Below, in pieces: positions 11,601 through 33,516 of a stretch of DNA of 64,000 nucleotides. Source of the DNA: Hydractinia symbiolongicarpus. Taxonomy: Eukaryota; Cnidaria; Hydrozoa; Anthoathecata; Hydractiniidae. The notes beneath the pieces are model-generated. The model ran no database searches, had not been told where the DNA came from, and saw nothing but the letters and a program-made list of their open reading frames with translations. Position numbers and translations under genes: made by a program. The stretch lies in NCBI RefSeq assembly GCF_029227915.1, contig NC_079886.1, forward strand, positions 19,134,501 through 19,198,500, in the 5' to 3' direction. How positions within the stretch are numbered: the first letter of the stretch is position 1; each line of letters starts with the position of its first letter.

Positions 11601-14600
11601 TTTTTATATCTTCATATTTTATAAAAACCGCATTACTATAGCTTCACCATCATAATTTTTATATTGCTATTTTGCTGCTTTTGACATATATTTACACAAT
11701 GAGTGTTGGCTTATTTTTTGTTTTCAATTTATATATAGTCAAAATTGATGGAGGTGAAAATCAAACCATCAAATACCAGCCTATTAATGCATATCTTGTG
11801 ACAGCACTGTTGAGACACATATAGCCCTGAAAGATTGTTGTTACACATAAAATAAAGATTTATAAAAAAAGCCTGTACACAAAGCTATAAATGACAAGGT
11901 GCATATTTTAAAATTTATTTTGAGTATATTTAGCCCTCCCACAAAGTGTTTTTTAAGAACGAAAATACGCATGTCTAAAAACTTTGTGAAACAAAACAAA
12001 ACTTTTAAAGAGGAAATACAGTAAAAAAAATCAACGGAAATTATATTCACAGGCGTAAAGTGCTGCAGTAAAGGATACAGTAGTTTATTGAAGTTAAAAA
12101 GTGGTCGACAATAATGTGGATAAATTTTTTAAACAAATTCCCTTGAAAAACAAACATATATAAATTGAAATAGGGACTCCAATTACGACTAGCTCATGGG
12201 TTGGAAATTCCTGGTCGTAAATATTACTGAAATTTGTATTACGTTATTTCATTACACTAAAACAGCAGCCCAATGTGGTGTACATGGACAAGGAATTTTG
12301 TTCATATATTTTATCAATTTTCTTTCACAATTTCTATTTATATTAGGATCACTTGTGGTAATAAAATTAATGAAGGTTTGGGCATGCTTTTATTTAAATA
12401 AGTGCCCTTCCTCCCTCCCAATGGCAAATTTTCCAAATAATTAACCTATTTATTTAAAATACAGGGTGCTAATTTAACAGGATCTAATTCAATAGGATAA
12501 TTAAAACCACCACTGAAGGTATATATACAGAGTTTTCTATGAAAAATCATCTATAGTGTACCTAGCAGAAATAATAATATACCATAGCCGAATTCCCGTG
12601 GAAGAATCCACTGAATCTCTCATTAAACCGATGTAAGGGATACCAAACAAAAACATACAACACAGTAATTTGAATTTTCAAAACTCACATTTCAACCTCG
12701 ACCTTGGGCTCTTTGTCTCTTTTATAATGGGATGGCAAAAAGAAAAAAACCCCTGGGATCGAGGTTGCTCACAATCTGCATTATTCTATGTTTATTAACG
12801 CTGAAACAAAACGTCTAAAAATATAAGCATGTGCAACAAAAAAATAATAAAAAAAGGCGTCTAACAACCGTTACATAAAAAGCGAAGTACGCTAAAACTA
12901 TATACTTGCTTTGCCATTCCAGAAGTACACCAGGAAAAAAAGGATACCAAACATTAAAAAAAAATCCAACATTTTTTGTTAAGTCATATTAAATCAGCTA
13001 TTCAGTCTGTTGCACACAGCAAACTCTCCGAAGTTATACTCAAAATATAAGAAATTAATAGTTAAAAACACATAAAAGAGAAACAAAGAACTTGAATCAT
13101 TTTGTATGTTGTAATATTTCAATCCAAAATGTTAAAAGAGCAGTTTGCTTTACAGACCCAAACTTATAATCAAGAAAATCACTCATAAAATCAAAGAAGA
13201 TAACAATGCAGCGTTTTCGAATTTAAGAATTAAATATATTTCAAACGGCAACGTAACAGATGTAAACATTGATTTAAGTTTAGGTTTTATGCTTAGGTTT
13301 TTTAAACAGACATCAACACTGAATCACATAGTCTGTAGTGTTAAAAACAGTAACAATGGAAAAATTACTTTTTACAGTTTATGTAAATTCTTCTTTAGGA
13401 TATACACACTGTTTTTATAAGAATAGTGTGTTATAGTTTCAGCCTGATGTTCTTTTTTGACAAATGCTATCCTCATTATTCTCAATATGTTCTTAGCATG
13501 ACTATGTCCTGAAAATATATAATGCCTTAATAAAATAAAGCATGCTATAAGTTATTATAGCTAGCTAATGGCAATTTCTACTACATGTAACGGCCTATTG
13601 CTTGGACACAAAAAAGTTCAGTTCGTTTGATATACAATAAAAAAAGTAAACTTGTAATCAATTTTGTGTGTCATACAAATGTTCATATTTAAAACAAAAT
13701 ATCAAGCTTAGACATATTCCTAGAATATTTTAAACTTCTCACCCATTTTTCAGAATATATAGCTATATCTTGCAAAATAAGGGCTTAAAGAAAATATTTT
13801 CCGGCGCAAGACACAACAACAAACTTAATATTTAAGGGAAAATTTAGCTCTGCAAGAAACAGCTAAAATATTGTTATACAGTACTGTGAACCTTTTCACA
13901 GTACTGTATAACAATATTTTAGCCGTGTTGTTATGTTAACATTGTGGTTCGTGTTTATTTCATGTAACGCATGAACCACGATAGCTCACGATGCGTATTT
14001 TTTTAACAATCGTGGACCTCACGATCATGTTTCATAGACTACACAAACAAAAATTAAACATTACACCGTGGAATCCACGATAGATAACTTCTATTGTAAA
14101 ACAACAAAGACCGTATTAGTTTATCAAAATCAAAAACCGACGGCAAAAAAAAAAATTAACACTTGTTGTTTTAATTGGTTGTCATAAAGCTAGCTACATA
14201 ATAGATTTTAATCCTTCGTGAATCAAAATGCGGTGTAAAAAACAATCCTATCGCCGCTTTTCGTTTATAAACTTTTAAAGTGCGATCTAAAAAACATTTC
14301 TATTGCTGCTTTTCGTTTATAAACTTTTAAAATGCAATCTAAAAAACATTTCTATCGCCGCTTTTCGTTCATAAACTTTTAAAATGCAATCTTAGAAAAC
14401 ATTTCTATCGCCGCTCTTCGTTTTTAAACTTTTAAAATGCAATCTAAAAAAGCATTTCTATCACCACAGACAAATTTAACTTTTCTAGACAAATGAAATT
14501 TCGTAAAAATACGATCGCGTCGATGACGAAAAAGTATACACCAAGCAAAAACTACGAATATGCTTTATTAACTTGATAAAACCTGAAACAAACAAATTAA

Positions 14601-15913
14601 CTTTAATGAAAGACTTTTTGAAAAGAAAAATAATTAAATTATACTGGCTATAAAAATTGTGGAGCTCGCGAAAATAATCGTGGGACACACGATCCTTTAT
14701 GGAGATAATAATATTAGTGTGGTGGCCACGATAGAATGTTTGAATGTTTGTTATACACAAAGACCACGATTTTATCGTGGTTTGTGTGCCCCACGCTTGT
14801 ACACGAACACGATGTTAAGAAACCTTTTCACAGTACTGTACACACAAATTCATTTCTCTCCTAAATAATCTAAACAACCCACCCTTTTTTTCTTCCGCTT
14901 CCTCAGTAGTAGGTAGCTTGCTAGTGTTCTCTGGATGAAAGTTCAATCAGTTTTTTACTTCGACTACTAAACTTCATAAATTGGATTACAATTACTTGAT
15001 AAATTTTCAATCACTTCTCTTGTAATGTTATATCTTCGTATATTTTTTATTTTTTCAAAAAAAGTATTTCTAACTAACAACACCGACTTCAATCAACAAC
15101 AACAGTTTCTTCTTTTATATTTTAGACTCAAATTACATTCATATTCGAATTCGATAGATTTTTTATAAAAGGAAGCAAACTCGGTCCCAGAACACAAAAA
15201 TGAGGTTTAAGGTAAGTGAGTAAATATTGCTTGAATAACTTTTTTTCAGGATTACTTTAAAAAAGAGACAACCTTCTTCGCTTCGGTTTTCTTTTTTAGT
15301 TGATAAACAACTTGTTTCCATTAGATATGCGCGTACATTGTAAAATTATTCTATCTATAACGACCAACGGCGCTTTTAAAACAAAAAAACATATAAAATC
15401 ATTTAAAAATAAATTAAAAATTAGTTTTAATAAAATAATAAAAAGAGTTTTATTTTTTAAAGTAAAAAGAAAAGAGAATTAAATGTTTAAATAGTAACCC
15501 CCTGTTTTGCGGGGTTTTTTAACTTAGTAAATTTTAGCGTAACGTCACGTCATAAGAATATTTTGTGTGTCGTGGACTCGCATGGTCACTCACACAAGCA
15601 TATTATCATATAGATACAAAAAAGGTTATACCTTTACATGAACTTCATAATCTGTGTAAAGAGCTCTGCCATCCTTAATGTGTGTTCGTGGATGTAACAC
15701 GTATATGTCTAAAAACTAATAAATAAATAAATTTTAATATAAAAAGTAAGTTGATCAGAGTGAAATCTACAAAGATGAAACAAAGAAATCAAAGAACTTA
15801 AAGCCAGGTTTAAAAATGTTGCAGCACAAACACTATACCTTGTTATACAAACGGTCATTTCCAACAAGGTTGTCTTCATTAGAAAACATATGCCAATTCA
15901 TAAATGAATCCAT
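8608..15913 (-). CDS. PX-domain sorting nexin, SNX10/SNX11-like, 6 coding exons, 389 aa
   Basis: PX-domain nexins bind phosphoinositides, mainly PI3P, on endosomes. SNX10 acts in vacuolar and endosomal homeostasis. Coding exons on the minus strand: 15913-15839, 15715-15632, 10760-10657, 9839-9744, 9642-9260 and 9035-8608, all GT-AG with matching phases. The PX domain spans about residues 26-140: IYVLHPRTHIKDG, the lipid-binding core VRRRYSEFVWL at about 65-76, LPGKRYFGRF at about 93-102, and LSDPALHLFLQT at about 128-139, which closely resembles the end of the SNX10/11 PX domain. The TNHPEFAIKESQVRRRYS segment also recalls SNX3, but the terminal helix favours SNX10/11. After the PX domain come a Lys/Glu-rich helix (about 150-180) and a long Ser/Asp-rich tail to 389 aa, much longer than SNX10 (about 200 aa). 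The acceptor after position 15715 was chosen over 15708 because only it joins exon 1 in frame. Confidence 0.88.
11040..11480 (+). mobile_element. Non-LTR retrotransposon 3-prime fragment (LINE reverse-transcriptase tail)
   Basis: The plus strand encodes SETWAVKQADLNRLKRNDMR and VSWMCNTSLQDK, then, after a frameshift near 11210, GHLERMEEDNWVRKCR. This ETWA..RM..WM....W.GH..R order is typical of the region after the reverse-transcriptase core in many animal LINE proteins. The frame is broken and only the last ~130 codons remain, so this is a dead 5-prime-truncated copy. It ends in a short GATGATGG run, consistent with a LINE microsatellite tail. It lies in intron 2 of the sorting nexin, on the opposite strand. 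Confidence 0.7.
12693..12767. mobile_element. Mini inverted-repeat element, AACCTCG family
   Basis: CAACCTCGACCTTGGG on the left and CCCTGGGATCGAGGTTG on the right are inverted copies enclosing about 40 bp, 75 bp in all. Same family as 1835-1925. It lies in sorting nexin intron 2. Confidence 0.55.
13862..13923. repeat. Perfect 29-bp-arm hairpin
   Basis: Arms at 13862-13890 and 13895-13923 are exact inverted copies separated by only CCTT. The arm core is TACAGTACTGTGAA. An 18-bp part of the right arm (CCTTTTCACAGTACTGTA) recurs in direct orientation at 14823-14840, so the hairpin and that copy bracket a ~930-bp block rich in CACGAT palindromes. Confidence 0.85.
14230..14466. repeat. 52-bp tandem repeat, about 4.5 copies
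   Basis: The unit contains ATGCAATCTAAAAAACATTT, then CTATCGCCGCTTTTCG and TTTATAAACTTTTAAA. Copies differ by a few substitutions and small indels. The array sits inside the block bracketed by the TACAGTACTGTGAA repeats, in sorting nexin intron 2. Confidence 0.85.
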
Positions 15914-16459
15914 CATCGTGGCAACTAATGTTACACACACCTTTATATTGAATACTTTTTACATATATTTAATATTGAATCTATATTTAGAAAATAAGCA
16001 TTACAGATCTTTCAGTAACAGACAAGCACCTTCTTACACAATTTTAGGCAATATTTTAGCAAGAACTAACTAAGCAATTTGAAATTTTATAACGAAAACT
16101 TTTCCCAAATGTAGTATTTATGTTATTTTTAGCCTGGAATTTCAAATATGTCAGGAATTCAGCATGGAAACTTTATAAAATAGTCTAAATGATAACATTT
16201 GCCTCTTATATAGCTAGCTAAAATATAGGGTGGTGGCTAGCTTGTATTGGTGAAAGTAGGTTGTCGAAATATTTTTCCGACCCCGGTACTAAGTGATGTA
16301 GTGTATGAAGTAATGCACCTTTGGCGTGCGAGAAACTTTGCACCATGTGAGGTAGTCAAAATATAGGAAGGAAAGTAAATTCATAAATATCTCGATTTTT
16401 TAATATATATTTAAATTTTTGTCTTTGTTACATTAAACTTTGAAATATTTTCAATGCAG
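15914..16459. other. Sorting nexin upstream region, no gene seen
   Basis: Between the start codon of the minus-strand sorting nexin and the plus-strand exon pair at 16.46 kb. It should include the nexin promoter and 5-prime UTR. Composition is AT-rich and no binding site could be assigned. Confidence 0.5.
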
Positions 16460-16464
16460 CAGTA

Positions 16465-17319
16465 TAATGGGTGAGTTTTATGTAATCTTTTATTGATTAT
16501 ACATTATTAAAAATATTATTTTCTTTAAAATTATCAAGCGATCCTGATGTATTTTTAAACATCATTCCTAGCTGAAAAAGTTGGAGCAAGTGTTTTCAAC
16601 GAATCAAATATTTCTCAGAAGATCGAATCCAAAGAAAAAGAGTTGTTCCGATATTCAAGCTATAAAGATTTCAATGAAGCTTTAAATGTGTAAGAAGTAA
16701 AAATGAAAACAATTTATACTATTTCATCAGAAACGAAAGAATTCAATCATTATCGTAAGTTCTAACACTTTTAATCAACTCGTTTTCTGTATGAGCAAGT
16801 ACAAATAGGTGCTCTATTGTTCAACAAAACATTTTATTTGAAATGTTATCTGCTGTGCTAAATTCACAATGATGTGCATGCAACATTTTTAAAGAAATGA
16901 ATTATATTCTAACTTTAAACCTACGCATTACATATTGAGAGTCGCTACACGATGTATTGCAATGTTAACCCATAAAGACGACAGTCTCCCTATAATTTTT
17001 TAATGGCATCCCTTATGTGTGGCTCGGTACAAAGAAGTATCAATGCCATCAGGGAAAAGACAAAGGTGTGTCTATAAAATCAGATTACAAAAAGAGGTGT
17101 GAAGAAAAACTCAGTGGTGGCCATCCCGAATGCGTGAAAACAAGGAAACTAGCACAACAGACCAAAAAACTGGACTGTCCTGTTACATTTAACATGGAAA
17201 AGTTGTTTTTATTCCCAGAACTCAAAATTAAGAATGATACTAAATGGAACAGGACAGTAGCCTCTAAGAAATTAAGGAGCGCTTTGGAAAATTACCAATC
17301 TAAACACTCCAAATCTTGA
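16465..17319 (+). pseudogene. Degenerate gene with CARF-like zinc-binding region
   Basis: An ATG at 16466 followed by one base and a GTGAGT donor joins in frame to an exon starting at 16572 (acceptor CCTAG), giving MAEKVGASVFNESNISQK and then ELFRYSSYKDFNEALNV. A TAA follows at once, yet the same frame then continues for over 20 natural-looking codons (VKMKTIYTISSETKEFNHY) to a GTAAGT donor. At 17020-17319 is another open segment beginning WLGTKKYQCHQGKDKG, with CEEKLSGGHPEC and KKLDCPVTFNMEKLFLFPEL, ending in TGA. Its Cys/His spacing and the KKLDCP..F stretch recall the domain of calcium-responsive transcription factor-like proteins that are multicopy in many invertebrates. The in-frame stop and the lack of a clear acceptor before 17020 suggest a dead copy. 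Family assignment is tentative. Confidence 0.4.
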
Positions 17320-17755
17320 GTATGTGACAACATTCCCAACAGGTATGCTTTTGCGTCATTGTGAATTTCCTTTACTGACTATTAATTAACACTACATATC
17401 TCTTACATAATCACACTTTTATTATTTATTATCATTAAAAGGCTACTGAGGACACTGGATTTAAGTCATCTCCCAAACTGTTCAGCTAATTTGAGTAGCA
17501 ACAGACAAGCAACTTAAAGGGTCTATCAGCCAACTTTACCAAAATGAAATGCAAACCAAGATATTTCATCTTAATTTTTCTGGCTGGTTCTTTTTACTAT
17601 ACGTATTATTTTAGTACAGTATAGCTACAAAGGGTCATTTGTCTATGTAAGTTTTCTACAGTAAAATAATAGACATTTACTCGCAGCATAGAAGTTTTTA
17701 GAGTAAAAACGAAGCTTACACACCAAGCAAAAAACCAAAAAAAGAAGGTAAGGAG

Positions 17756-18670
17756 CAGGCTTGTTCTGCCCGGATAATGAACATTGGCCCGATTAAGTAC
17801 GGCAGCTTGCACCGGTTAAGAACAGGGCAGAAAATACATAATCAGGGCAACATAATCAGGACAGGCCGGCTTATTACTCAAAAAATATTATTTGGCACTT
17901 ATAAAAGGGACATATAATCAGGGCAGGCCAGTTTATATACGACAGTGTAATATTATTTCTCATTTATTATTGAACGAACATAATCGGGGCAGGCCGACAT
18001 GACACAGACAAATATTATTCGAGACTTATAGAACGAACGTAATCGGGGCCGACCGGCGTATGTATGGCATTTTTCTATTATTTCTCACTTATTATAGAAC
18101 ACACATAATCGGGGAAGGCCGGCTTATGTATGACAGTCAAACATTATTCCAGACTTATAGAACAAATATAATCGGGGCCGACCGCTTTTATATCATTCGT
18201 CATCACTTCTCTGACAAGCGAATAGCCCTGGTGGCAAAGTTGTTGTTGCTCTCAAATGAAACAAAATTTCGCGGCAAATACTAAATTTTGGGATTCGCAA
18301 GTTTAATAACTTTTCACCAAACTTAATTCCCGCAAAAAAAATAATTTAGGTTCCGTGAAATTTAGTTACTTCAAAGTATATTATGCTGAAATGTATTTAC
18401 TACAAGATTAGTTTTAAACTATACGTCGAGGCTTTTTTCTTCCGCCATCTCTAGTTTTTAGGGGTGTTCTATCTTCCAGAGAATGTTTAATTCACAAAAG
18501 TTCGAAGAAAATGCCAATCACAGCCTGCCTGGCCAGCCATTATATCAGCGTTCATAATCCGGTCACCACTACATAACCAGTGCAAAAAAAACATAATCGG
18601 ATCATGTGTAAATAATCCGGCTGTCCCGGTTGTAAACAGGCCGTTTTCGCAATCTGGGCAGAACAGGCTG
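17756..18670. mobile_element. TIR element with internal tandem repeats
   Basis: The left end CAGGCTTGTTCTGCCC (17756) and the inverted right end GGGCAGAACAGGCTG (to 18670) form terminal inverted repeats whose similarity continues inward (GGATAATGAA against AGATTGCGAA). From about 17840 to 18195 there are five to six copies of a ~66-bp repeat built on CATAATCGGGGCAGGCCGGC plus an ATTATTTCTCACTTATTATAGAAC half. The GGGGCAGGCC core echoes the ends. No open reading frame of note. It fits a non-autonomous DNA transposon in which end-like modules have multiplied. Confidence 0.6.
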
Positions 18671-20930
18671 ACCTGTACTTCGCAGCGGCTATTACTTCAT
18701 GTATTTTGAGTATAGTACCACTTGAGTACTATTTATTATCACAAAGTTCCGGCGAGGCCTAACGTTTTTGTTACTATGTGTCACTTTCTTATTTCGTTAT
18801 TTCTAGGAAACCCTCAAGAAGCTATTTTTAGCCTTAAACTGCTTTAATGTTGTTCTAATAATTGGAGCGTTGTCCTTTTCAGGAAAAAATATAAATATCG
18901 ACCTAGCTATTTTTCTTATTTTGTTATAATTTTTTATTTTAGCATTTTTTAAATTTATTCTCCTTTACAGATTTATTAAATAAGTCATGATTTTGCTGCA
19001 TCTTTTTTCTTCGATTAGCAACAATCCGTGCCAGCCAACTGCTAGTGCAAGCTACCTTAAGTAAATCAATTTTATCCTAGAGACCCAGCATAATTTTTCT
19101 TAACACCGGAAAATCGGAGAAAAAAATTACGTTATAATGAGAAAAACACTTATTTTAATATTTTCGAAGAAAGCTTGATTAACTAGGCTAGGGTTTTCGC
19201 ATATCTTTGCTAAGAGCACAAAAGTGAGTTACCGCGAAAATCTAAATACGCTGATCCGCAAAGTTACTGCATAATTTCCAAATTGGCATGATCCGGAAAT
19301 TTTCTTTATTTTTCAAAACTATGGAAAAAATTGGTTTACGCTAAACCTAAATTTACGCTAAATGTTACACAATGATGTATGTTTTTTGGACTTATTTAAG
19401 GTTTGGTTACACTTAATGTACCATAGCTTTCTCCAGAGCAGTAAGCGCTAGCGTCTTTGACATAGGTAACAAACCCTGGAGACAAGGATGTCACGGGACA
19501 AGGTATTTTCAACTCCACTCTTGAAACAAAGATAATTTTCCGTACGTGTGCTTTCTTTTTCTTCTTTTACTTCATTACAGGACAGACACAAAATTTTAAA
19601 AGCGTAAAGTGTAACATTAATATTCAGGACATTAAAAGTTACGAGATAGTTTATAACATGTGAAGTTTAAAAATATGCTTTTCTTTCTTTATTCAATCTC
19701 AAAACAAAGCTTCACTCAAACGCTCCGTTTTTCTTGTTTAGTTGACGCCAGATAAACTAGTATCTTCTTAATACGGTTCATACTCCTAATGTGGTTAAGG
19801 CTGCAAAGGTTTTAAAGAAAATAAAAAAATTGGTTGTCATTGAACCCATTTTTCATATACACCCATTTCCTAATTCGCCTTATTTTAATGCTTTAAGTCA
19901 ATTGAGCTAAGTCGCGTTAATTAAATTATTTTTTATAAATTGTTATATAGGCATTCTCCTTTAATTTCCTTTGTGTTAATTTCGTGACAATAATTTTGTG
20001 CTTCGTTAATTTTCTGATTTTTCGCTTATTGGCATATCATCAGACCTGACAAAGGTATACCACAGTGATTGATGTGATTGATCAGACGGCAATATATATG
20101 ACTGATGCATATATTGGTGAAGGAAATATGAAGTACTAGTGAATTCTATTATTTTGTTATGCCTTGATACTCAATATCGCCCTTGGTTCGCTGGTAGTTT
20201 ACCGAATTTGTATAGCAAAAACGCTAAATGATGGGAAATTCCCAAATTTGTTTGTTTATAAATTTGCGCAGAGCCAACGTGTAATATCCCAGATGGTCAA
20301 CCAGTAAGTCTAATTTTTTGATCCCTATAGCTATATATTTCGGGTGATCAGATTCATCGGCTTCAGGTTGGTTGAACATGATTCGAGTTATAGATCCGTA
20401 GCATAATGTTTGAAAATTTGTGATGACGAGATTGGTAGCTATATATAAGCTTATATTCCATATTAGACTATCTATAATTAGGCTATCAACATGGTTTTAG
20501 CTGCCTGTCACTCTTCCACCGGATAGGTAAATTTCCGTGTTTTATTTCACGATTTTTTTTATAAGCAACTTAAACTTTTGGTCACATTTCAAGTTGATTG
20601 TTTTTTAGCTAATATCTAGATCCAAAGTTGCTTAGCTAATGGTTGCAAAATTTTCTTCAAAAAAAATTCTTAGTGTTTCTATAGGGAAAATACAAGGGGA
20701 AATCACTGTTTTAAATAAAAAAAACAGCAGATTAATTAAGTGATGCAGTTTTAATTTTCTGCAAGTTTTAGTTAGCTATATCTTTTGAGTGTTTTTATTT
20801 TTTTAATTTAAAGAGTTGCTTATATTAACAATATTGTACAGAACTAGGGTTGCTTGATCATGTTCTGGTACTTAAAAATAGTAGAAGACGAAGTATTTCA
20901 ACAAGATCTTTGTAATAAATTGTATAAAAG
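18671..20930. other. Intergenic stretch, nothing firm
   Basis: AT-rich, with scattered GCGAAATTT-like phrases near 19.2 kb shared with other dispersed repeats. No exon, RNA gene or array could be supported. Confidence 0.5.
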
Positions 20931-21183
20931 TTGAGCAGAATTAGTTACAAGAAGACTACAGGTACTGTCACACAAGCACAAATTCCTGATTCATTAAATA
21001 AAACGCATTGCATTTGTAAAACAACTGTGGCTAAAGGTAAAGTGGGATGCGACATGTCTGAAGACTGGTTTCATCCTGTTTGTTTCAAACTGGCCAAATT
21101 GCCCACTTTAAATTTAATTGCCCACGTTTGGTACTGTCCAAAATGCAACAAAGTAAAAAAACGAAAACTTAGCGAAAAATAAC
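20931..21183 (+). CDS. Possible terminal exon with PHD-like zinc finger
   Basis: An open frame of about 83 codons encodes a Cys/His array: HCICKT, then VGCDMSEDWFHPVCF and VWYCPKCNK, followed by a basic KKRKLSEK end and TAA. The C-x-C .. C-D-M .. W-F-H-P-V-C-F .. W-Y-C-P-K-C order is that of a PHD-type finger, which binds two zinc ions and often reads histone tails. There is no ATG at the start of the frame. The sequence just before it ends AAAAG, so this may be a last exon, but no upstream exon was found. Short PHD exons of this kind also occur at the end of multicopy element-derived genes, which remains an alternative. Confidence 0.45.
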
Positions 21184-23159
21184 TGAAATTGTGCGTATGG
21201 TAAAGCGGAAAGCGAAGTATATAATTATGTGTATATATATTACCAATGTAAGAAAAATTTTTGTGAGATTTGTGACTGATTCCATTTTTCACAAAAATTT
21301 ATATAACCCGATATAGCATTTGACTTTTTCATCTAGTAATGTATTTCATTTAGTACGTAGGTTGGCAGATTCAAAACAAAAAAACTCCCTTTCACTGGTT
21401 AAAACCAGACTTGAGAAATCAAAAAACGGAAGAATTGCGTGCAGCAATTGTTTCCGTCTCTGTTGGTGAGGCAATCTCATTTGGCGTAAAATCCACAATG
21501 GATAGTAAATTTCTCCTATAGGCTTTGCTTAAAAAAGGAAGAAAAATATAAATAAAAAAAAATAAAAAAGTGCATTATCAACAATACTTTTAATTGTAAT
21601 TGAGCTCCTTCTTATTCTATGATTAGTTGGTGACTGACGTTTTTTGTGGTCTGGAGAAATGGAAGTCACAAACAACAATAAAACTACTAATCTTAAAGCT
21701 CTTCTGAGATCAACACACTCAGAAATGCTGCTTATGTTTTAAACAAGTGGTAGCCTAACCTCTCACAAAATGTTCATAGCAGCCATCATGATATCTTGTT
21801 TTTGGAGACCAAGTTTTATCCAAAAGGTTTTCATTTTTATCATTCTCGGCATGTCCAATCGCTTGTAACCAACCCCTACGCCTGTCACTGAGAAGAATAT
21901 ATAAATTATTATATGGTTGCGTTTTTACATTATTTGAACAATTTTTAACACAGCAGCTTCATGGCATCCTTGCACTAAGCCACAAAATAACTCAAATGTT
22001 TTCCCTGTTTGCATAATGGCTGCTGTTTGATGATGTGGCACCAGACGCGAGAATAGACAAGTTGCTTATAAAAAAATTGTGTATTTTTTTACTTTTCAGT
22101 GGTAAAATCCTTTATTCGTCTCTGACATTTAATTAGTGGCAAGAAAAAAGATGTACAAAGATGTATGCTGAAGAAAAGTCTCTTCCTGTCCTGTATATTT
22201 TTTCTAACAAAAACATTGTTTTTCGCTAAAAATGTTAAATAAATTCATCTATTTGTTCTGATGATTTTTTAGTTACAAAATTATTTCATCCAGTACAACA
22301 GGCCATTTCTTGAATAAAACTATGCCAGAGCTACAAAAAGCACCCGCTAACAAAATTACGATTGCTATGGTGTGCGAAAAATCGCACATATAAGCAAAAT
22401 TTACAACTGCGATGTGAATACTTTAATATTTGCAAGTGTGATTCACACTTGCAAACATTCGTTATAAACGTTATTCGTTTAAACGTTATATGTTAATTAA
22501 GCTGTATAGTTGAAACAACGGTGAACGCGATGATGTGTTGGTAGATTCGCTATATGTTTTTGGCATTAAATATATTTCTAGATATTTTTGATTTTTTTTT
22601 CCCCTTTTAAGCATGAAGGAAAGGGGCCGACTTTAATGTTCTCTGTACTTTTTAAACAAATCAATCACAAAGAAATGAATGTTATGTAATCAGCGTAATA
22701 GCCTTTTTCATTGCTTTAAAATATTTTAGAAAAAGAAAAAATTCACGAGTGCGATAAAAAGCACTCGTAAATCTTTTTACGAGTGTGCGGGCGAGTGCGA
22801 GTGCGCGTGCGAGTGCGCGTGCGATCGCAGTCGTCTCAAGGAATGGCCTGAGTACAAGTATTTTTACTATATATGTAACATTTACCCTGAAACATTCTGC
22901 CATGGTAATATCAGAAAATAAACAATCCAGATAGCACCAAAATTCTCTAGTCAATCCTCATAATGAGCATTAAAAACAAATTGAATGCTTTTAATCTTTA
23001 TCACTGTATCACGTTTGCTACAATGTTGGTCATTTTATTCATGACAAATTGACATAAAACTCTTAATGTATTAAATTGTAAAATATATACTGTAAATCTA
23101 TTTTATTATGTTTATAGAGCCCCCGTTAGATATTAAAATGAATTAAAATATAATTCAAA
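21184..23159. other. Intergenic region with short hairpins, ZAK promoter side
   Basis: Contains a 13-bp-arm hairpin at 22429-22455 (TTTGCAAGTGTGA with its inverse) and an ACGAGTGC hairpin at 22745-22768, followed by a GAGTGCGCGTGC run near 22790-22830. Immediately before the ZAK start is a TTTATAG acceptor at about 23116, so a non-coding first exon of ZAK probably lies in this interval. It was not located. Confidence 0.5.

Positions 23160-33516
<10,357 letters not shown>

Noticed and set aside
15481-15530. Bacterial-style terminator (CCCC..GGGG plus T run) after a Lys-rich 60-codon frame
   Set aside because: The frame has no recognisable family, composition matches local AT-rich DNA, and the setting is a eukaryotic intron, so it is probably chance.
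15816-16073. Plus-strand 85-codon frame
   Set aside because: It overlaps the first coding exon of the sorting nexin on the opposite strand and resembles no protein family.
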